From positions 13,950,001-14,014,000 of the forward strand of contig OX335655.1 of NCBI GenBank assembly GCA_946894095.1: a DNA stretch of 64,000 nucleotides, read 5' to 3'. Shown piece after piece: positions 11,101 to 20,485 of this stretch; position 1 is the first letter of the stretch, and every line of letters starts with the position of its first letter. The position numbers and the translations under genes are program-made. Below the pieces are notes generated by a model. That model had not been told where the DNA came from. It worked only from the letters and a program-made list of their open reading frames with translations, and made no database searches. This stretch comes from Incurvaria masculella (lineage: Eukaryota; Arthropoda; Insecta; Lepidoptera; Incurvariidae).

Positions 11101-14100
11101 AAATAAGTCACTTTTAGTAATAAGTCCCCATTTGTGCAGTTCCTATCTGTTTGATCTCTGTCTTAATGCACAATAAATAATTTATCCGTCTCCAGATTTA
11201 TTTTCTATTAGGCCTTCGTTTGTCACAAGGCAAAATCACTTTGCCAGCTCAGCCAAACGCCTTTTAATCTCAGTAGTTACGAAGTGGTATGTATTTAAGT
11301 ACTTAAAGCTGTATTCAGAGTGGGCGAACTAACTTTAATCCGCCGGACTAAACCGGTTTTGGTATGGTTAGTCCGGTGCTAATCTAGTATTAAGTTTTGA
11401 CAGGTTCTCTCTAATTACGACTGATAAAGTTTTACTGCTGCGAACAACAGAGAAGCACTAACCTCCCAGGCGAGTTGCGTGACATCGTGAACGGAGCGGT
11501 ACCCCTGCGATACCAGCGCCGGCCCGTACTCTTCGAGCCGCAGTAGTCGCAGCCATTCCTCCAGTGAACCCTGATTCGTCATAAGATGAAGTCAGATTTT
11601 ATCCTTAAGAACCCCAACAAATTCAAAGAGAAAGAGTGGGAAAGGGAACATTTAGGATGTGTGCTAAATACGAAGATAACTTTTCAGGCTAGCGCTACAA
11701 AAAGAAAATTATGTTTTTGATCTGTTAAGTCTACTTTTTAAAGTGAATTTCATGCTTATTCACTAGATATATATGTGATCTTGTACCACAAAAAATAAAA
11801 TTGTTTCAACAGTTTATAGTTTCCAAATGCAGGTTTTAAAACATAGTAAAAACCTAGTAAATCGTAGTTTACAAACATATTTTCTTTAAAAATGCAAGCA
11901 ACGCGTTCATTCTTAACGGACGCTGAGATTAAATAAAAATAACCCTAAAATATTGCCATCATATGGAACCATAAAGCACACTCACAGGAATGTAGTCGGG
12001 CAGGTTGTCGGGCATGCTCAGGTTGGCTATCTCGGCCTTGAGCCGCTTCCTGTGGTTGGGCTTCTTGATGCCGACGGCGGTGAGGTCCTCGGGCGTCATG
12101 CGCGTCATGGTGGCGAGGTCGTAGCCGGCCGCCGCGAACAGCGCCGCGTACTCCTCCAGCTGCAGGTCCGCCAGCCATGCGTGGATTATGTCGTTCTCCT
12201 GCAAATGGCGCACATATCATGTAATTTCGGTTAACTTGCATTTGATTGCTGTCCTTCAGGCGAGGCTAAGGTTTCACCTCGGAAAGTTATTGGACAAGCT
12301 ACGAATAAGAACAATCAAGAATTCGGTGATGTAGGTATCTGTCATTAAGTTAAAGTTTTTCTGTTAACTCTTCGTTCTGATAAGCCAATGGAATAATATT
12401 TCCGAGAAGAGAATAAGACACCCAACCCATGTTAGGGATCAAAATTGATGTAATGTTAATTTTGTATTAGCTAAGCGCATTCGATCATGAAATGGATTTC
12501 TTCAACTCTAACAGGGTTTCGGTGTGTACTTGTGTTTTCAATGGTCCGTCGGATGGTGAAAGGAAGAGAACCTGGAGCGTGTCCAGTGCCATAGACAATA
12601 GACTGCTAGCGCCATGCAACGCACAAAACTCGCTGAAAACTGCTTAAACTGCTTAGTTTCGCTGGTTCTATGACATTTCTAACCAACGCCATCTCCCGTC
12701 ACTGCCAGAACTAGTTACGGTATAACTAGTTCTGGCAGTGGCGGGAGATGGCGCTTAAACTGAGCTTATTTCCGAATGAGTAGGCGTGAAGAAAATGTTA
12801 CATTTTATCTATAAATTAAGTATTGTCCATCATAAATAGATATATCATTGATATTCATTGGTTTGTATTGAATGTATTTTGAAATGTGAATTGCAACGCC
12901 ATCTGTGGACTTTTATGATGCCTATTCAAAACTCGTGTGACGTTAGCAATGTTTCCCTTCTATAGTCCCACATAGCTTATTTTGCGCGTGGCTGAGGGCA
13001 CCACTGTCTTTTAAGAGATACCACGTGAAAAAAATCCCCCATTGATGGGGAAAATATTTACAGCCTGCTGTAAGAAAAAAAATATTGAGGAAATGACAAT
13101 TCCTATTTTAAGTAAATAATATTATTCAAAATATAACTAAATTAGATCTTTCATTATTTTAATTAAAAAAAATAGTGGTTGTAGAAGTCGGGTTATACTA
13201 CGGCTAGTTTTGTTTTCTTGAATTCTATGAAGAAAATAAACCCAGTCAGTCCCGGAGGTTATAACTCTTTCAAACGATATTTTTTGCCATCCAATTTAGA
13301 TAAGACTTTATAAAGTTTTCTTTTATTTCGTAATAATCTAACAAGAAGTTTCCGAGTACAACTCGCGATGGCATCAAACCACTACTACTACTACCCTTCC
13401 GGGAAAACGGCGTGAAGGTATGTATGTATGGCTAACCTAAACTACAAACATATCTTAACAAACTAATAATTACTTAACAAAAAATACTCTCGGACTAAAA
13501 TGAATAAGCAGTGGGTAACTTGCATTGTTATAATGGCAACACATCCCCGGTTCAAGATGGCGACCGTTTAGTTCCGATTTTGGCCACGCGCAAAAAGAGC
13601 TACGTGAGACTATATGATTGATCTATGGCGGCGCTCACCGGCAGGCCCTGCGTCATCATGGCGCGCACGCGGTCCGCGTGGTCGCCGCACAGGCACGCGG
13701 CGTGGTGGTGGTGCGGCGGCGGCGGCAGGCGGCCGGACGCGCGGCCGCTGTCGAGCGACGCGGACGAGTGCCGCGAGCCGGAGCCGGCGGAGCCCGACGA
13801 CGAGCCGGGGCTGTCGCGGCCGGGGCTCTGCGGGGACCGCATTAACATCGTTGTAGCATGGCATGGCGCACGTGTTCTAGCGGTCTGTGTCCGATGAATG
13901 ACTCAGGGCGTTTTTTACCACCTCTCGATTCTGAGTCTCTTCCACCGAGTACTGATTAGCTTAATCCTCACATTAAAGGGCCTTTCTTACCATCTCGCAA
14001 TCGATACCATTACATGATAATCAATACTTTAGTAATAAAGGCCCTATGAATCAGCACTTGGTGAAAAGCGGGCTTAGGGCCTTTGTCACCTGCTGCTGAT

Positions 14101-16759
14101 TAGCTTAATCGCCACATATTAAGGGCCTTTCTTAGCAGCTTGCAATCAATACTAGTACTAGATATTCAGCAGTTTAGTAATAAGGCCATTTAAGTGTTGA
14201 TTCAAATAAATCACCACTTGGTGAAAACCAGGCTTATTATTCTCATTAGTTATCCAACACATAAAGTCCAGTGAACTGCTTTACCCATGTGAAACTGTAA
14301 TTCCTACTAGGTGGTAGTTAAGCCCGCCCGGGTTCGTACCACCGGATTAGATGAAACTACGGTTGAAGCGGCAATGAAAAATTGTCCGTGTTTTCCATCC
14401 AGTTCGATTTAGCCGTGCTCATAAAGGGAAGGTCGTGAAATGGCAACTAATTCGCAATGCGATGTAGTGGGCTAATACCATAACGGTAGTTGTGTGGTAT
14501 AAGCTACCCATGTCAGGTTACATGAAAAAAAGTTATTATAAAATAGTTCCTTAGAGACTGTACTTCAGCACCAATTCATAGTTTTAATCATAGACCTAGC
14601 ATGCGCGCGCAGCGCGCATTTCTATGGTTTTAATAGCCAATTAATTCCCGTTAAAATAATAGCTTTGTTTTTTTAAGGGTTCGTTCTCTACAATTTTGGC
14701 ATATCTGGCATATTGTCGGAGAGTACAAACGGCATCACCCTAGACGCCACACATTGGACTTTGACCCGCATACGTTTTCCTTGCAAATTCCAATGCCAAC
14801 TGTGGCGTCCAGAGTGATGCGCTCCGTACATATACGACAGCTAATTACAACCTTATCGAATAGTGGGAAAATAGGCCCTCAATAAGCTTGCTGACGCGAA
14901 CGTTATTGAGGAAGTAGCGCCTTAAAAGGTAAGGATACGGTCTTTCATACAATTCTGTCACCTGTTGCGGTAATCCGATATTCCATCTTACTTTGCGTTT
15001 TTATGTAATTTTTGAACGGTTTTCCACACAATTGGGCGCATTACTAGCCAGAGGCGTCGCACACGCGCATGACGACGGCGAGAGGCTGTCTGGCGACAAA
15101 GTGGTGTCCCCGCGACGCATAGAACACCAGTTTTGTTGCTGCATTTATGTTGTATGGAAGTGCCTGTCCTCACATAGTAATATTGATGTCAATGTACCTG
15201 CGTCATGTCGATGCCCTGGTCGTCGCTGAGCGCCAGCTGGTGGTGGTAGTAGACGGCCGCCTTGTGCGTGAGCGGCTGCGCTGGTGGCGGGAACGTGAAG
15301 GTGCCGCCGGCGGCCGCGCACGGCGACTTGCCGACGCTCGCGCCGCTCACGCCGCTCACCGTGCTGCCGTAGTCCGAGTGGTCATCTGTGGAGCGTTACA
15401 CGTTACTATTTGAGGATAAATACGCCAGTTTTATTGTTTATTCATTATCCATTGACAGTACACTGCACTCAGATTAATCATTGGCTAATTCAGCAATTCT
15501 AGCGAAGGAGAACTGGCGAGAAACTCCGCTGGATTTTTTTTACGTCCACTGAGGGCCGAGTGCAAGAAAGGACTAAAAATCAAAATCAACGTCAACGTAT
15601 GATTAAACACGTCACATTGTGTACAGTATGGAAGGAAATACATGCGTTTCACTCAAAGTGACGTGTTTGAACGTTGATTAACTCAGCCGTCTCTTCGGGC
15701 AATCGGGGTTTAGTCTAAGTTTACAAAAGTATTTGCCACTGCTTGAAATTACAGGTAAAAACGAGCCGTGACCATCATAGCACATTGCTCAGTTCGCCAC
15801 CCAAGTATTAGACCTAGGGATACGGATTTACTTTTTAACAGACTTAAAAAAAAGAGGAGGTTCTCAATTAGTCTGTATTTCTTTGCTGTGCATATGTTAT
15901 TCCATATTTCATGTTACTCGATATTTCCGCAAACTGTCAATCGATTTGAATAATTATTTTTCTTATTGTAGTGTATAATCTCAGGGTTGGTCTTTTCATA
16001 ATTTTTTTGAAAGAATACCACTCCTAAGGGTAGGAAATAAAAAAAAGAGAAAAATAACAGTTTTAAAAACCGGCCAAGTGCGAGTCAGACTCGCACACGA
16101 AGGGTTCCGTACCATTATACAGGATTTACAAAAAAAAAAATTTGTAAAGGCCCCCCCTAATGTTTTTATAATGTTACCTATTTGTTGTTATAGCGGCAAA
16201 ATAAATACATAATCTGTGAAAATTTCAGCTTCCTACCTGTTACGGTTCATGAGATACAGCCCTGTGACAGACGGACGGACGGACGGACGGACGGACGGAC
16301 AGCGGAGGCTTAGTATTAGGGTTCCGTTTTGGCCCTTTGGGTACGGAACCCTAAAAAAATTGAACCGACCCCAAGAACCCTAGAATAGAAGGCATACCGC
16401 CTTCTAATAAAAGCATAATAAAAGCACAGCTGAAAATGTATGATGGAGCCCTTCTGTGCTTTTGTACCGCCTTCTACTTCAGGTTGCTTGGAGTCGGTCC
16501 AATGTTTTTTAAAACTGTTATTTTTTCTGTTTAGTCCACCCAGGGTTGTACAAATGGTAGTTACCTCTAGTGTGCGACGGCGTGTCCGGCGGCTGGTAAC
16601 CCTGGTCCTCGCTGGACGCGTAGCCCTGCGAGCCGAAGCTGGAGCCCGAGTGGCGGTGCTGCGGCGTGGCGAACGCGTCGCCGGGCACCGCCGGAGGCGG
16701 CACGCGCTTCGCCGTCGCCGCCTTGCCGCCGGTGCCGCCGCCGCGCGACATCCCGCCCA
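4885..16759 (-). CDS. ckn: caskin (3' part of gene, nine exons)
   Basis: Caskins are cytoplasmic scaffold proteins of neurons. Vertebrate Caskin1 binds the presynaptic kinase-like protein CASK, and Drosophila ckn acts with the receptor phosphatase Lar in motor-axon guidance. Family order is ankyrin repeats, SH3, tandem SAM domains, a proline-rich region and a conserved C-terminal tail. The nine exons listed below join in one open frame of 704 residues: Ser/Gly/Pro-rich linker (1-191), SAM1 (about 195-256), SAM2 (about 264-325), proline-rich region (about 350-670), tail (672-704). Both SAM domains and the tail read strongly as caskin. The first visible exon starts with a split codon, so the N-terminal half is missing. 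Exon order and frame were deduced by hand from splice sites; in-frame micro-exons could have been missed. The coding DNA is far more GC-rich than its introns. Confidence 0.93.
5262..6080 (+). mobile_element. non-LTR/SINE-like retroposon remnant
   Basis: Begins TACTAGCAGCCCGTCCCGGC, a start common to arthropod retroposons, and ends with 'GTAGCGTAGTTTTAAAGAT...GGGACAGAGAAAGCGACTTT'. A GC-rich block (5450-5515) lies inside. No intact open frame. It sits in the last caskin intron. Family assignment is from memory of such sequences. Confidence 0.45.
6115..6450 (+). pseudogene. decayed jockey-like LINE, end of reverse-transcriptase ORF
   Basis: Translation on the plus strand gives TIFKTIWTHGIQL, a stop, then GTASNSNIKILEIFQSKNLR and later LDIPYYVSN, HKDLKIN and VKHSESYQ. 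This is the familiar C-terminal end of jockey-clade ORF2 proteins (YKTI.KPIWTYGIQLWG.A..SNI..L..FQSK). Several in-frame stops and a likely shift after residue ~95 break it; SNTHSRLNRHSV follows in another frame. It lies in the last intron of caskin, on the opposite strand, and is clearly dead. Confidence 0.75.
6560..7213 (-). CDS. ckn: caskin large exon, proline-rich region
   Basis: The largest exon has 218 codons, phase 0 at both ends: acceptor TGGTTACAG and donor TTCAAG|GTATCA. The peptide starts VRHPRGKSLESLEDPSERA, carries an eight-glycine run coded by a GCC repeat on the plus strand (about 7023-7044), a KPPPEPPKR motif typical of SH3 ligands, an RYGRTTVEIHAVEPLPL stretch that looks more ordered, then alternating Pro-Ala runs, and ends RTGSDASFK. 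Base composition is extremely GC-rich and produces long false open frames on both strands. I used the frame that links in phase to both neighbours. Confidence 0.88.
7214..8946. other. caskin intron, no feature recognised
   Basis: Intron between the exons at 8947-9084 and 6560-7213. Mostly AT-rich DNA without a clear repeat or open frame of interest. A small in-frame exon cannot be excluded because the flanking phases are both 0. Confidence 0.5.
8947..9084 (-). CDS. ckn: caskin exon, start of proline-rich region
   Basis: The donor CATTCAG|GTATGC is clear. The acceptor is chosen as GGCGCAG at 9085-9087, preceded by CTCCTAAC as a likely branch/pyrimidine stretch. That gives 46 codons in phase 0 with the peptide RGTYPPPWDPHARQARTLSA at its start and an acidic/hydrophobic end, FDALPTALSGTDLVPIQ. 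The frame stays open further right (to about 9186), so another acceptor is possible, but none with a better AG was seen. The PPPWDP motif and position after SAM2 fit a caskin proline-rich region. Confidence 0.72.
9085..10512. other. caskin intron, no feature recognised
   Basis: Contains the pyrimidine/branch-like stretch feeding the 9084 acceptor, then AT-rich DNA. Nothing repeat-like was matched to other parts of the window. Confidence 0.5.
10513..10665 (-). CDS. ckn: caskin exon encoding second half of SAM domain 2
   Basis: Acceptor TTTTTCCAG and donor GGCCAG|GTCAGT enclose 51 codons in phase 0. DLEDTGIVRLGHQKKILLAI is the classic SAM helix 4-5 end (G-I-x-x-L-G-H-x-K-K-I-L). After KRVKDI comes a Ser/Lys/Arg-rich stretch, then LSHPLQGQ leading to the proline-rich region. 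Confidence 0.95.
10936..11033 (+). repeat. ~95-bp foldback MITE, copy 1
   Basis: AAACGGCATCACCC...CGCCACA at the left and TGTGGCGTATAG at the right, with ATTGGACTTTGACCC and AATCCAATGCC inside. Shares all blocks with 14726-14824. It sits in the intron between the SAM2 exons. Confidence 0.65.
11307..11428 (+). repeat. ~125-bp MITE-like element, copy 2
   Basis: Inverted partner of 1304-1432; same blocks from GTATTCAGAGTGGG to TTTTGACAGGTT. It ends only about 35 bases from the donor of the SAM2 first-half exon. Confidence 0.6.
11463..11570 (-). CDS. ckn: caskin exon encoding first half of SAM domain 2
   Basis: A 36-codon exon, with acceptor GACGAATCAG and donor TGGGAG|GTTAGT, both on codon boundaries. 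It starts GSLEEWLRLLRLEEYGPALV and ends near DVTQLAWE. Helices 1 to 3 of a SAM domain are evident (W-L, LEEY, GY). The domain is completed by the next exon at 10513-10665. It is too short to stand out as an open reading frame but is unmistakable once joined. Confidence 0.94.
11986..12198 (-). CDS. ckn: caskin exon encoding SAM domain 1
   Basis: The whole first SAM domain sits in one 71-codon exon with codon-boundary ends: acceptor CATTTGCAG and donor ATTCCT|GTGAGT. It starts ENDIIHAWLADLQLEEYAAL. Diagnostic SAM features are the Trp-Leu of helix 1, the LEEYAALF helix, the GYDL turn, MTPEDLTAVGI at helix 4, and the basic closing helix KPNHRKRLKAEI. The following PDNLPDYIP leads straight into SAM2, as in caskins. 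In Caskin1 the tandem SAM domains self-assemble into a helical polymer; the same role here is inferred. Confidence 0.95.
12687..12753. repeat. near-perfect 31-bp inverted repeat
   Basis: Arms 12687-12717 (CGCCATCTCCCGTCACTGCC...) and 12723-12753 match with one difference; the loop is 5 bases. It would fold into a stable hairpin in the caskin pre-mRNA. No function shown. Confidence 0.8.
13639..13827 (-). CDS. ckn: caskin exon, Ser/Gly- and His-rich linker
   Basis: Acceptor CCCCGCAG and donor CTGCCG|GTGAGC bound 63 codons, starting and ending on codon boundaries. The peptide opens with SPGRDSPGSSSGSAGSGSRH, then has PPPPHHHH, a CLCGDHADRVR stretch and ends MMTQGLP. The CxCGDH pattern and the following RVRAMM helix-like stretch, just before SAM1, are the only parts that look structured. 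GC content is very high, so open frames appear in all six frames here; only this one links in phase to SAM1. Confidence 0.82.
13907..14240 (+). repeat. imperfect tandem duplication, ~140-bp unit
   Basis: Two adjacent units share CTGATTAGCTTAAT, AAGGGCCTTTCTTA, CTCGCAATC/TTGCAATC, AGTAATAAxGGCC and CACTTGGTGAAAA, starting near 13951 and 14096. A shorter third similarity (GGGCGTTTTTTACCACCTCT) precedes them. It lies in a caskin intron; satellite-like or an element with internal duplication. Confidence 0.6.
14290..14530 (+). mobile_element. 5S-derived SINE, 5'-truncated copy
   Basis: Shares the body of the element at 61972-62358: CTACTAGGTGGTAG, CGCCCGGGTTxGTACCA, TGTCCGTGTTTTCCATCCAG, AGCCGTGC, GGGCTAATACCATAAC. 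The 5S-like head is missing. Ends in a short A-run. Confidence 0.75.
14726..14824 (+). repeat. ~95-bp foldback MITE, copy 2
   Basis: Ends ACGGCATCACCC and GAGTGATGCG are inverted, as are CGCCACA and TGTGGCG next to them. Better preserved than the copy at 10936. Confidence 0.7.
15198..15385 (-). CDS. ckn: caskin exon, linker before SAM domains
   Basis: Acceptor CTCCACAG and donor CAG|GTACATTG delimit the exon. It enters with the last two bases of a codon and ends on a codon boundary. The 62-63 residues begin DDHSDYGSTVSG and hold a PPPAQP motif, a YYHHQ patch and an acidic end, DDQGIDMTQ. The segment is probably disordered. I recognise no separate domain; it is assigned to caskin by phase and position. 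Confidence 0.82.
15836..15885 (+). repeat. fragment of 'AACCGACTTCAAAA' element
   Basis: AACAGACTTAAAAAAAAGAG followed by GAGGTTCTCAATTAGTCTGTAT matches the start of the element at 46459. Short fragment in a caskin intron. Confidence 0.45.
16065..16356 (+). mobile_element. GTCY-microsatellite MITE, copy 1
   Basis: Starts AAAAACCGGCCAAGTGCGAG, then GGGTTCCGTACC; middle ATAGCGGCAAAATAAATACA and GAGATACAGCCCTGTGACAG; a GACG repeat; ends GGGTACGGAACCCTAAAA. The GGTTCCGTAC/GTACGGAACC pair is inverted. This fits the lepidopteran MITE class known to carry hitch-hiking (GTCY)n repeats. It sits 200 bases downstream of the donor of the first visible caskin exon. Confidence 0.85.
16565..16759 (-). CDS. 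ckn: caskin exon, low-complexity linker (first visible)
   Basis: Acceptor TTTGTCGCAG lies just right of the exon and donor CTAGAG|GTAACT at its left end. It enters with one codon base missing and leaves one base of a codon, which joins AT of the next exon to make Asp. The peptide is rich in Gly, Ser, Pro and Gln, with a Gly-Gly-rich start, a KRVPPPAVP stretch that could be an SH3 ligand, and a Ser/Gly/Gln patch. Position in the gene suggests the linker between the SH3/CASK-binding part and the SAM domains. No domain is recognised; the call rests on the open frame, splice sites and continuity with the SAM exons. Confidence 0.8.
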
Positions 16760-16799
16760 CTGCGACAAACGAAACACGAACATTAATTAAGATCGTTTT

Positions 16800-19570
16800 C
16801 ATGAGGTTATAGTTCGATGGATCTGTACCAACAATGGTAAAATTAACAGCATCTTTTCACTGAAATACCTACTTAAATGCACATAAACACTATCGATCCC
16901 CTTTTTTTTATTCCTACACATAATCTGAAAAATACTGTGATAAATTTAAGCCTTGTACACGATTGGGATACAGGTACGTGGGCGCGCTATCCTTTAAAAT
17001 TCAAAATTCGAACCGTTCTCGATTTGTTCCGCGTCGTGTCTGGGACGTGAGCACCATATTTGTCAGTCGCCATTTTCGTTGGCACGCGCACGGAACACGC
17101 TATTAAAACGCGGGAAAATCAAGCGCGGAACGAAATCGGTATACTTTCTCACGGCGTCGCCGTTGTGCGCGACGCACAATTTGTGATAACTGCGAGGATT
17201 AACTGTTCGCAGGGAGACTGCAATAAAATTGTATGGAAATTTCCCAGAATATGCGAACGCTAATAGCTCTCCTTGTTCCTGTATTGTACAAATTTGTTTA
17301 TTCTTATTTTCTATCGCAGATTGTTTTATTTTTATTTTATCATATATATATAATAAATAGCATCACCCCGCGCCTTAGACACAGCGGTAACATATGGATG
17401 CAAAAGCGTGGTTGCTTATAGCATACTACCTATCCACCATGTCCCCGATCTGATCACACCGTAAAATAATCTTCGAGACTGAACTAAATAATATTGTTAC
17501 GTAAATCAACAAATTACACCGACGATTCGTATGGCTCATACATGTTCAATGGGCATAGTATTAATCACATTTCATTGCATGCTAGCAATCATTTCAATTG
17601 AGTACTGGTGGATTTGGCTTTTCTGAGTACCTTTGGTCTCTCCGCACAGCCAACCCATACCGGATTTTCATTAAAAACGATAAAACAAATTGGGCACAAA
17701 ACGCGTGAAGAATGCAATAAAATACAAATAATTGAGAAGAACATCTTACATTTTTTTTTCCGCCTTGTTCCACCAGTCCACATAGAGCGGGAAACTCTTA
17801 AACCCCATTCCAAGTTTTAAATTGGGTCGCTGTCTAAGCTGTCGAAACCAGACGACCGACTCAATTTAGAATATTCGCGCTTCCAGAACAAAATGTCGTA
17901 ATAACCGCGCGCGCCATCGATCATGGCCGGTCCGTTCCCGCACCAATAATTGTGTACCGAATCGATAAGGAAATGTCAGGAACGTCCGTAGCGTTGATTG
18001 GCTGTTAACGCGGCGCTTAGGAGAAATCAGCCGACAGCAGGAAATTAATAGCCGAAAGTCGGTGGCTCTGTCGCGATTTAGGATTTCTCCGTGACTTATT
18101 TGTAACGCGTCATTTGGCAACAGTAATATGTGAAGGATTACATTTAGGATCCCATCCCGTCGTGCTAACTCATTTAATTAGGGTCAAATATGAAATATTT
18201 TAATGCAAACACACTATATCATTGTGCATAAATCAGGTAATAAATATAATATCTTGTTACTTGCCTACATCCCCTCTCATACACTATAATTATACACTTC
18301 TGCTCGGAAGACAGATGAATAAATTTTAATTTGCCTGCAGTCAGCAAGCCCATGCAATATATTAGGAAAAATATAATAACATTTCGTCACACATTAAAGA
18401 CTAAAAATTATTATAAAATTTGCCAATCGTTCTTATATCTGCTTAGCAGGTGTTGTCTTTCATAGTGTTCGTAGCTATTAATATTGTCTCACTGCGAATG
18501 ATCAGATTACGCTAATTTAACTGGACATCCAGGATTTCCGTATTAGCAGTACGCTGATCACTTTCGACACGAGTATTCCAAGTCAAGTAACGTCCGTCCA
18601 TTGCGAACCCATCAGATCTGTCATTCGTGTTCGCAAAGCTTTGCTGCTTATTTCCTTCTAATCCCAATAAAGCTCAACGTGCTATGTAGTCTTAACGTTC
18701 GTAAACACGTCGTTACACGACATCATCTTATTTTAACGATTGCCGGATTCATTCAATATGTGATTAGAAAGTTTAGTTTTATTTAATCATACCAACCAGC
18801 AATTTTAGAAATAAACAAGGAGATATCATATTTCACGAAAATATTTACTTCTTATTGATATCGCTGGATCAGTCTCTAAGGGTGCTGATATCCAGTTACC
18901 CGAAGCTTCTTCGCCCACACACATCGATTAGAAGTATAAAAAGGCTGTCATCGAAGGATGATATATGCCTGTGAATCCTAGCATAAGTCGATGGACTATA
19001 CACTAACTTTATTTTCATTTGTCATCGATTTTTTTCTGCTGCTTCAAATGATCCGACTGAAAAGCCAGGACGACTTCTGAAAACGCAAAATTACTCCAGG
19101 CCTAATCGATCTGTACGGCTAAGATACAGCTAACCTGATATGTCTAATTGATTGAGACGGGGCGCGCACTTACTAGGTATTAGCTGGTGGTAAACGGTGC
19201 TTCGGTAAACGTTTCTCACGATAATGGCGATCTAATCACTGATAATTAGCAAATAGGTATTTATTACAATAGTCTAGTCGGGCTGGCGACCGTCTAGACG
19301 CGCCTTTGTGTTCATTATATGCACTTAATAGATGTTAAATAGATAACGAGAAAATAATATTTCTAAAGTGTAATTTACGAATACATTGCTGCAAATAATA
19401 GTAAAATTATTGCACTGCAGAACGCCACAATGACTTTAAGTTTAACTACGATCACGTCCGTACTTTGGCATCCGGGTCACTAGTGATCCAACTCTCAATC
19501 GCACAAATTGTACTTACATTATAACTCTATATACCTTTACTGTGCTACCTCAAAATATTTTCAAAATTTA
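16800..19570. other. no gene recognised
   Basis: Right of the first visible caskin exon. A mixed-composition patch at 16975-17220 includes a good insect initiator on the plus strand, TCAGTC (17063-17068), with a near-miss downstream element (GGAAC) at +28. The rest is AT-rich. No exon with caskin similarity was seen. Open frames of 60-84 codons here look random. Confidence 0.4.
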
Positions 19571-19574
19571 TAAC

Positions 19575-19826
19575 ACACGTTTTTCTATGGGGACCCCCTT
19601 TAATTGCTATTTTTTTGTATATACTATTTGTTTTTATAGCGGCAAAATCAATACACATTTTGTGAAAAATTCAGCTGCCTACCTATTACGGTTCAAGAGA
19701 TACAGCCCTGTGACGGACGGACGGACGGACGGACGGACAGACGGACGGACGGACAGGCGGACGGACGGACAGCGGAGACTTAGTAATAGGTTTCCGTTGG
19801 CACCCTTTGGGTACGGAACCCTAAAA
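19575..19826 (+). mobile_element. GTCY-microsatellite MITE, left-truncated copy
   Basis: Retains CTATGGGGACCCCC, TAGCGGCAAAATCAATACAC, GAGATACAGCCCTGTGACGG, a long GGAC/GGAC array (19716-19770) and GGGTACGGAACCCTAAAAA. The 'CCGGCCAAGTGCGAG' left end is absent. Confidence 0.8.
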
Positions 19827-20336
19827 ACAGTTTTTCAAATGTATTTTGTTCAAAAGTAATTTGACTATGGAATGTTGTACGATTTGTTTTGTATTACTAC
19901 TAGAACATAATAAGACCCTTAATATCTCGCTTAATCTTTAGTTCGACGACTCGTTGCATAGTTAATACGAATGAATATTGATAATGTAAAATATGATTCA
20001 GGCGTACCACCCAGGTCTCCTATCAAGAGGGCCATAAAGCCAACAATTATCCAGTCTGGTAGGAAGCCGACGTCGCCGATATGTCGTCAGTAATCAACCA
20101 CCATTACCCTCAATCAACGGGGCAAGTTTGTTGTAATTGCCCGTTGGGTATAACGTTGTCATTTGCAACAGCATTACAGGCCCGAGAACAATTTCTTGCC
20201 TATTTATATGGTAAACAATCAATCATAGTAATCGTTGTTGCAAATAATATATTTGCAGAAACATATCCTGAGAAAGTGCGTGTTTATCGGACACAGGTGA
20301 TTTTTCGGTTCGAAAATTACGTAACTTCGAGGTGCT

Positions 20337-20485
20337 GTTTTTTTTAAGCAACCTGACATGGATGGCTAATACCACACAACTACCGTTATGATATTAGCCC
20401 AATACACCATATTCCCGAAGGAATTAGTTGCGATGCCAGGACCTTCCCTTTATGAGCACGGCTACATTGAACTGGATGGATGCTG
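20337..20485 (-). mobile_element. 5S-derived SINE, 5'-truncated copy
   Basis: Begins on the plus strand with a T-run (the poly(A) tail), then CCTGACATGGATGGCTAATA, GCCAGGACCTTCCC and GTGCTCAT-type GAGCACGGCTACATTGAACT. Inverted relative to 61972-62358. Confidence 0.75.

Noticed and set aside
16262..16300. Regular short repeats (GGAC/GACG) that might suggest a CRISPR array
   Set aside because: These are simple microsatellites inside a eukaryotic MITE, without spacers or cas genes.
17866..18120. 84-codon minus-strand frame as an upstream caskin exon
   Set aside because: The peptide has no ankyrin, SH3 or other caskin feature and no convincing flanking splice sites.
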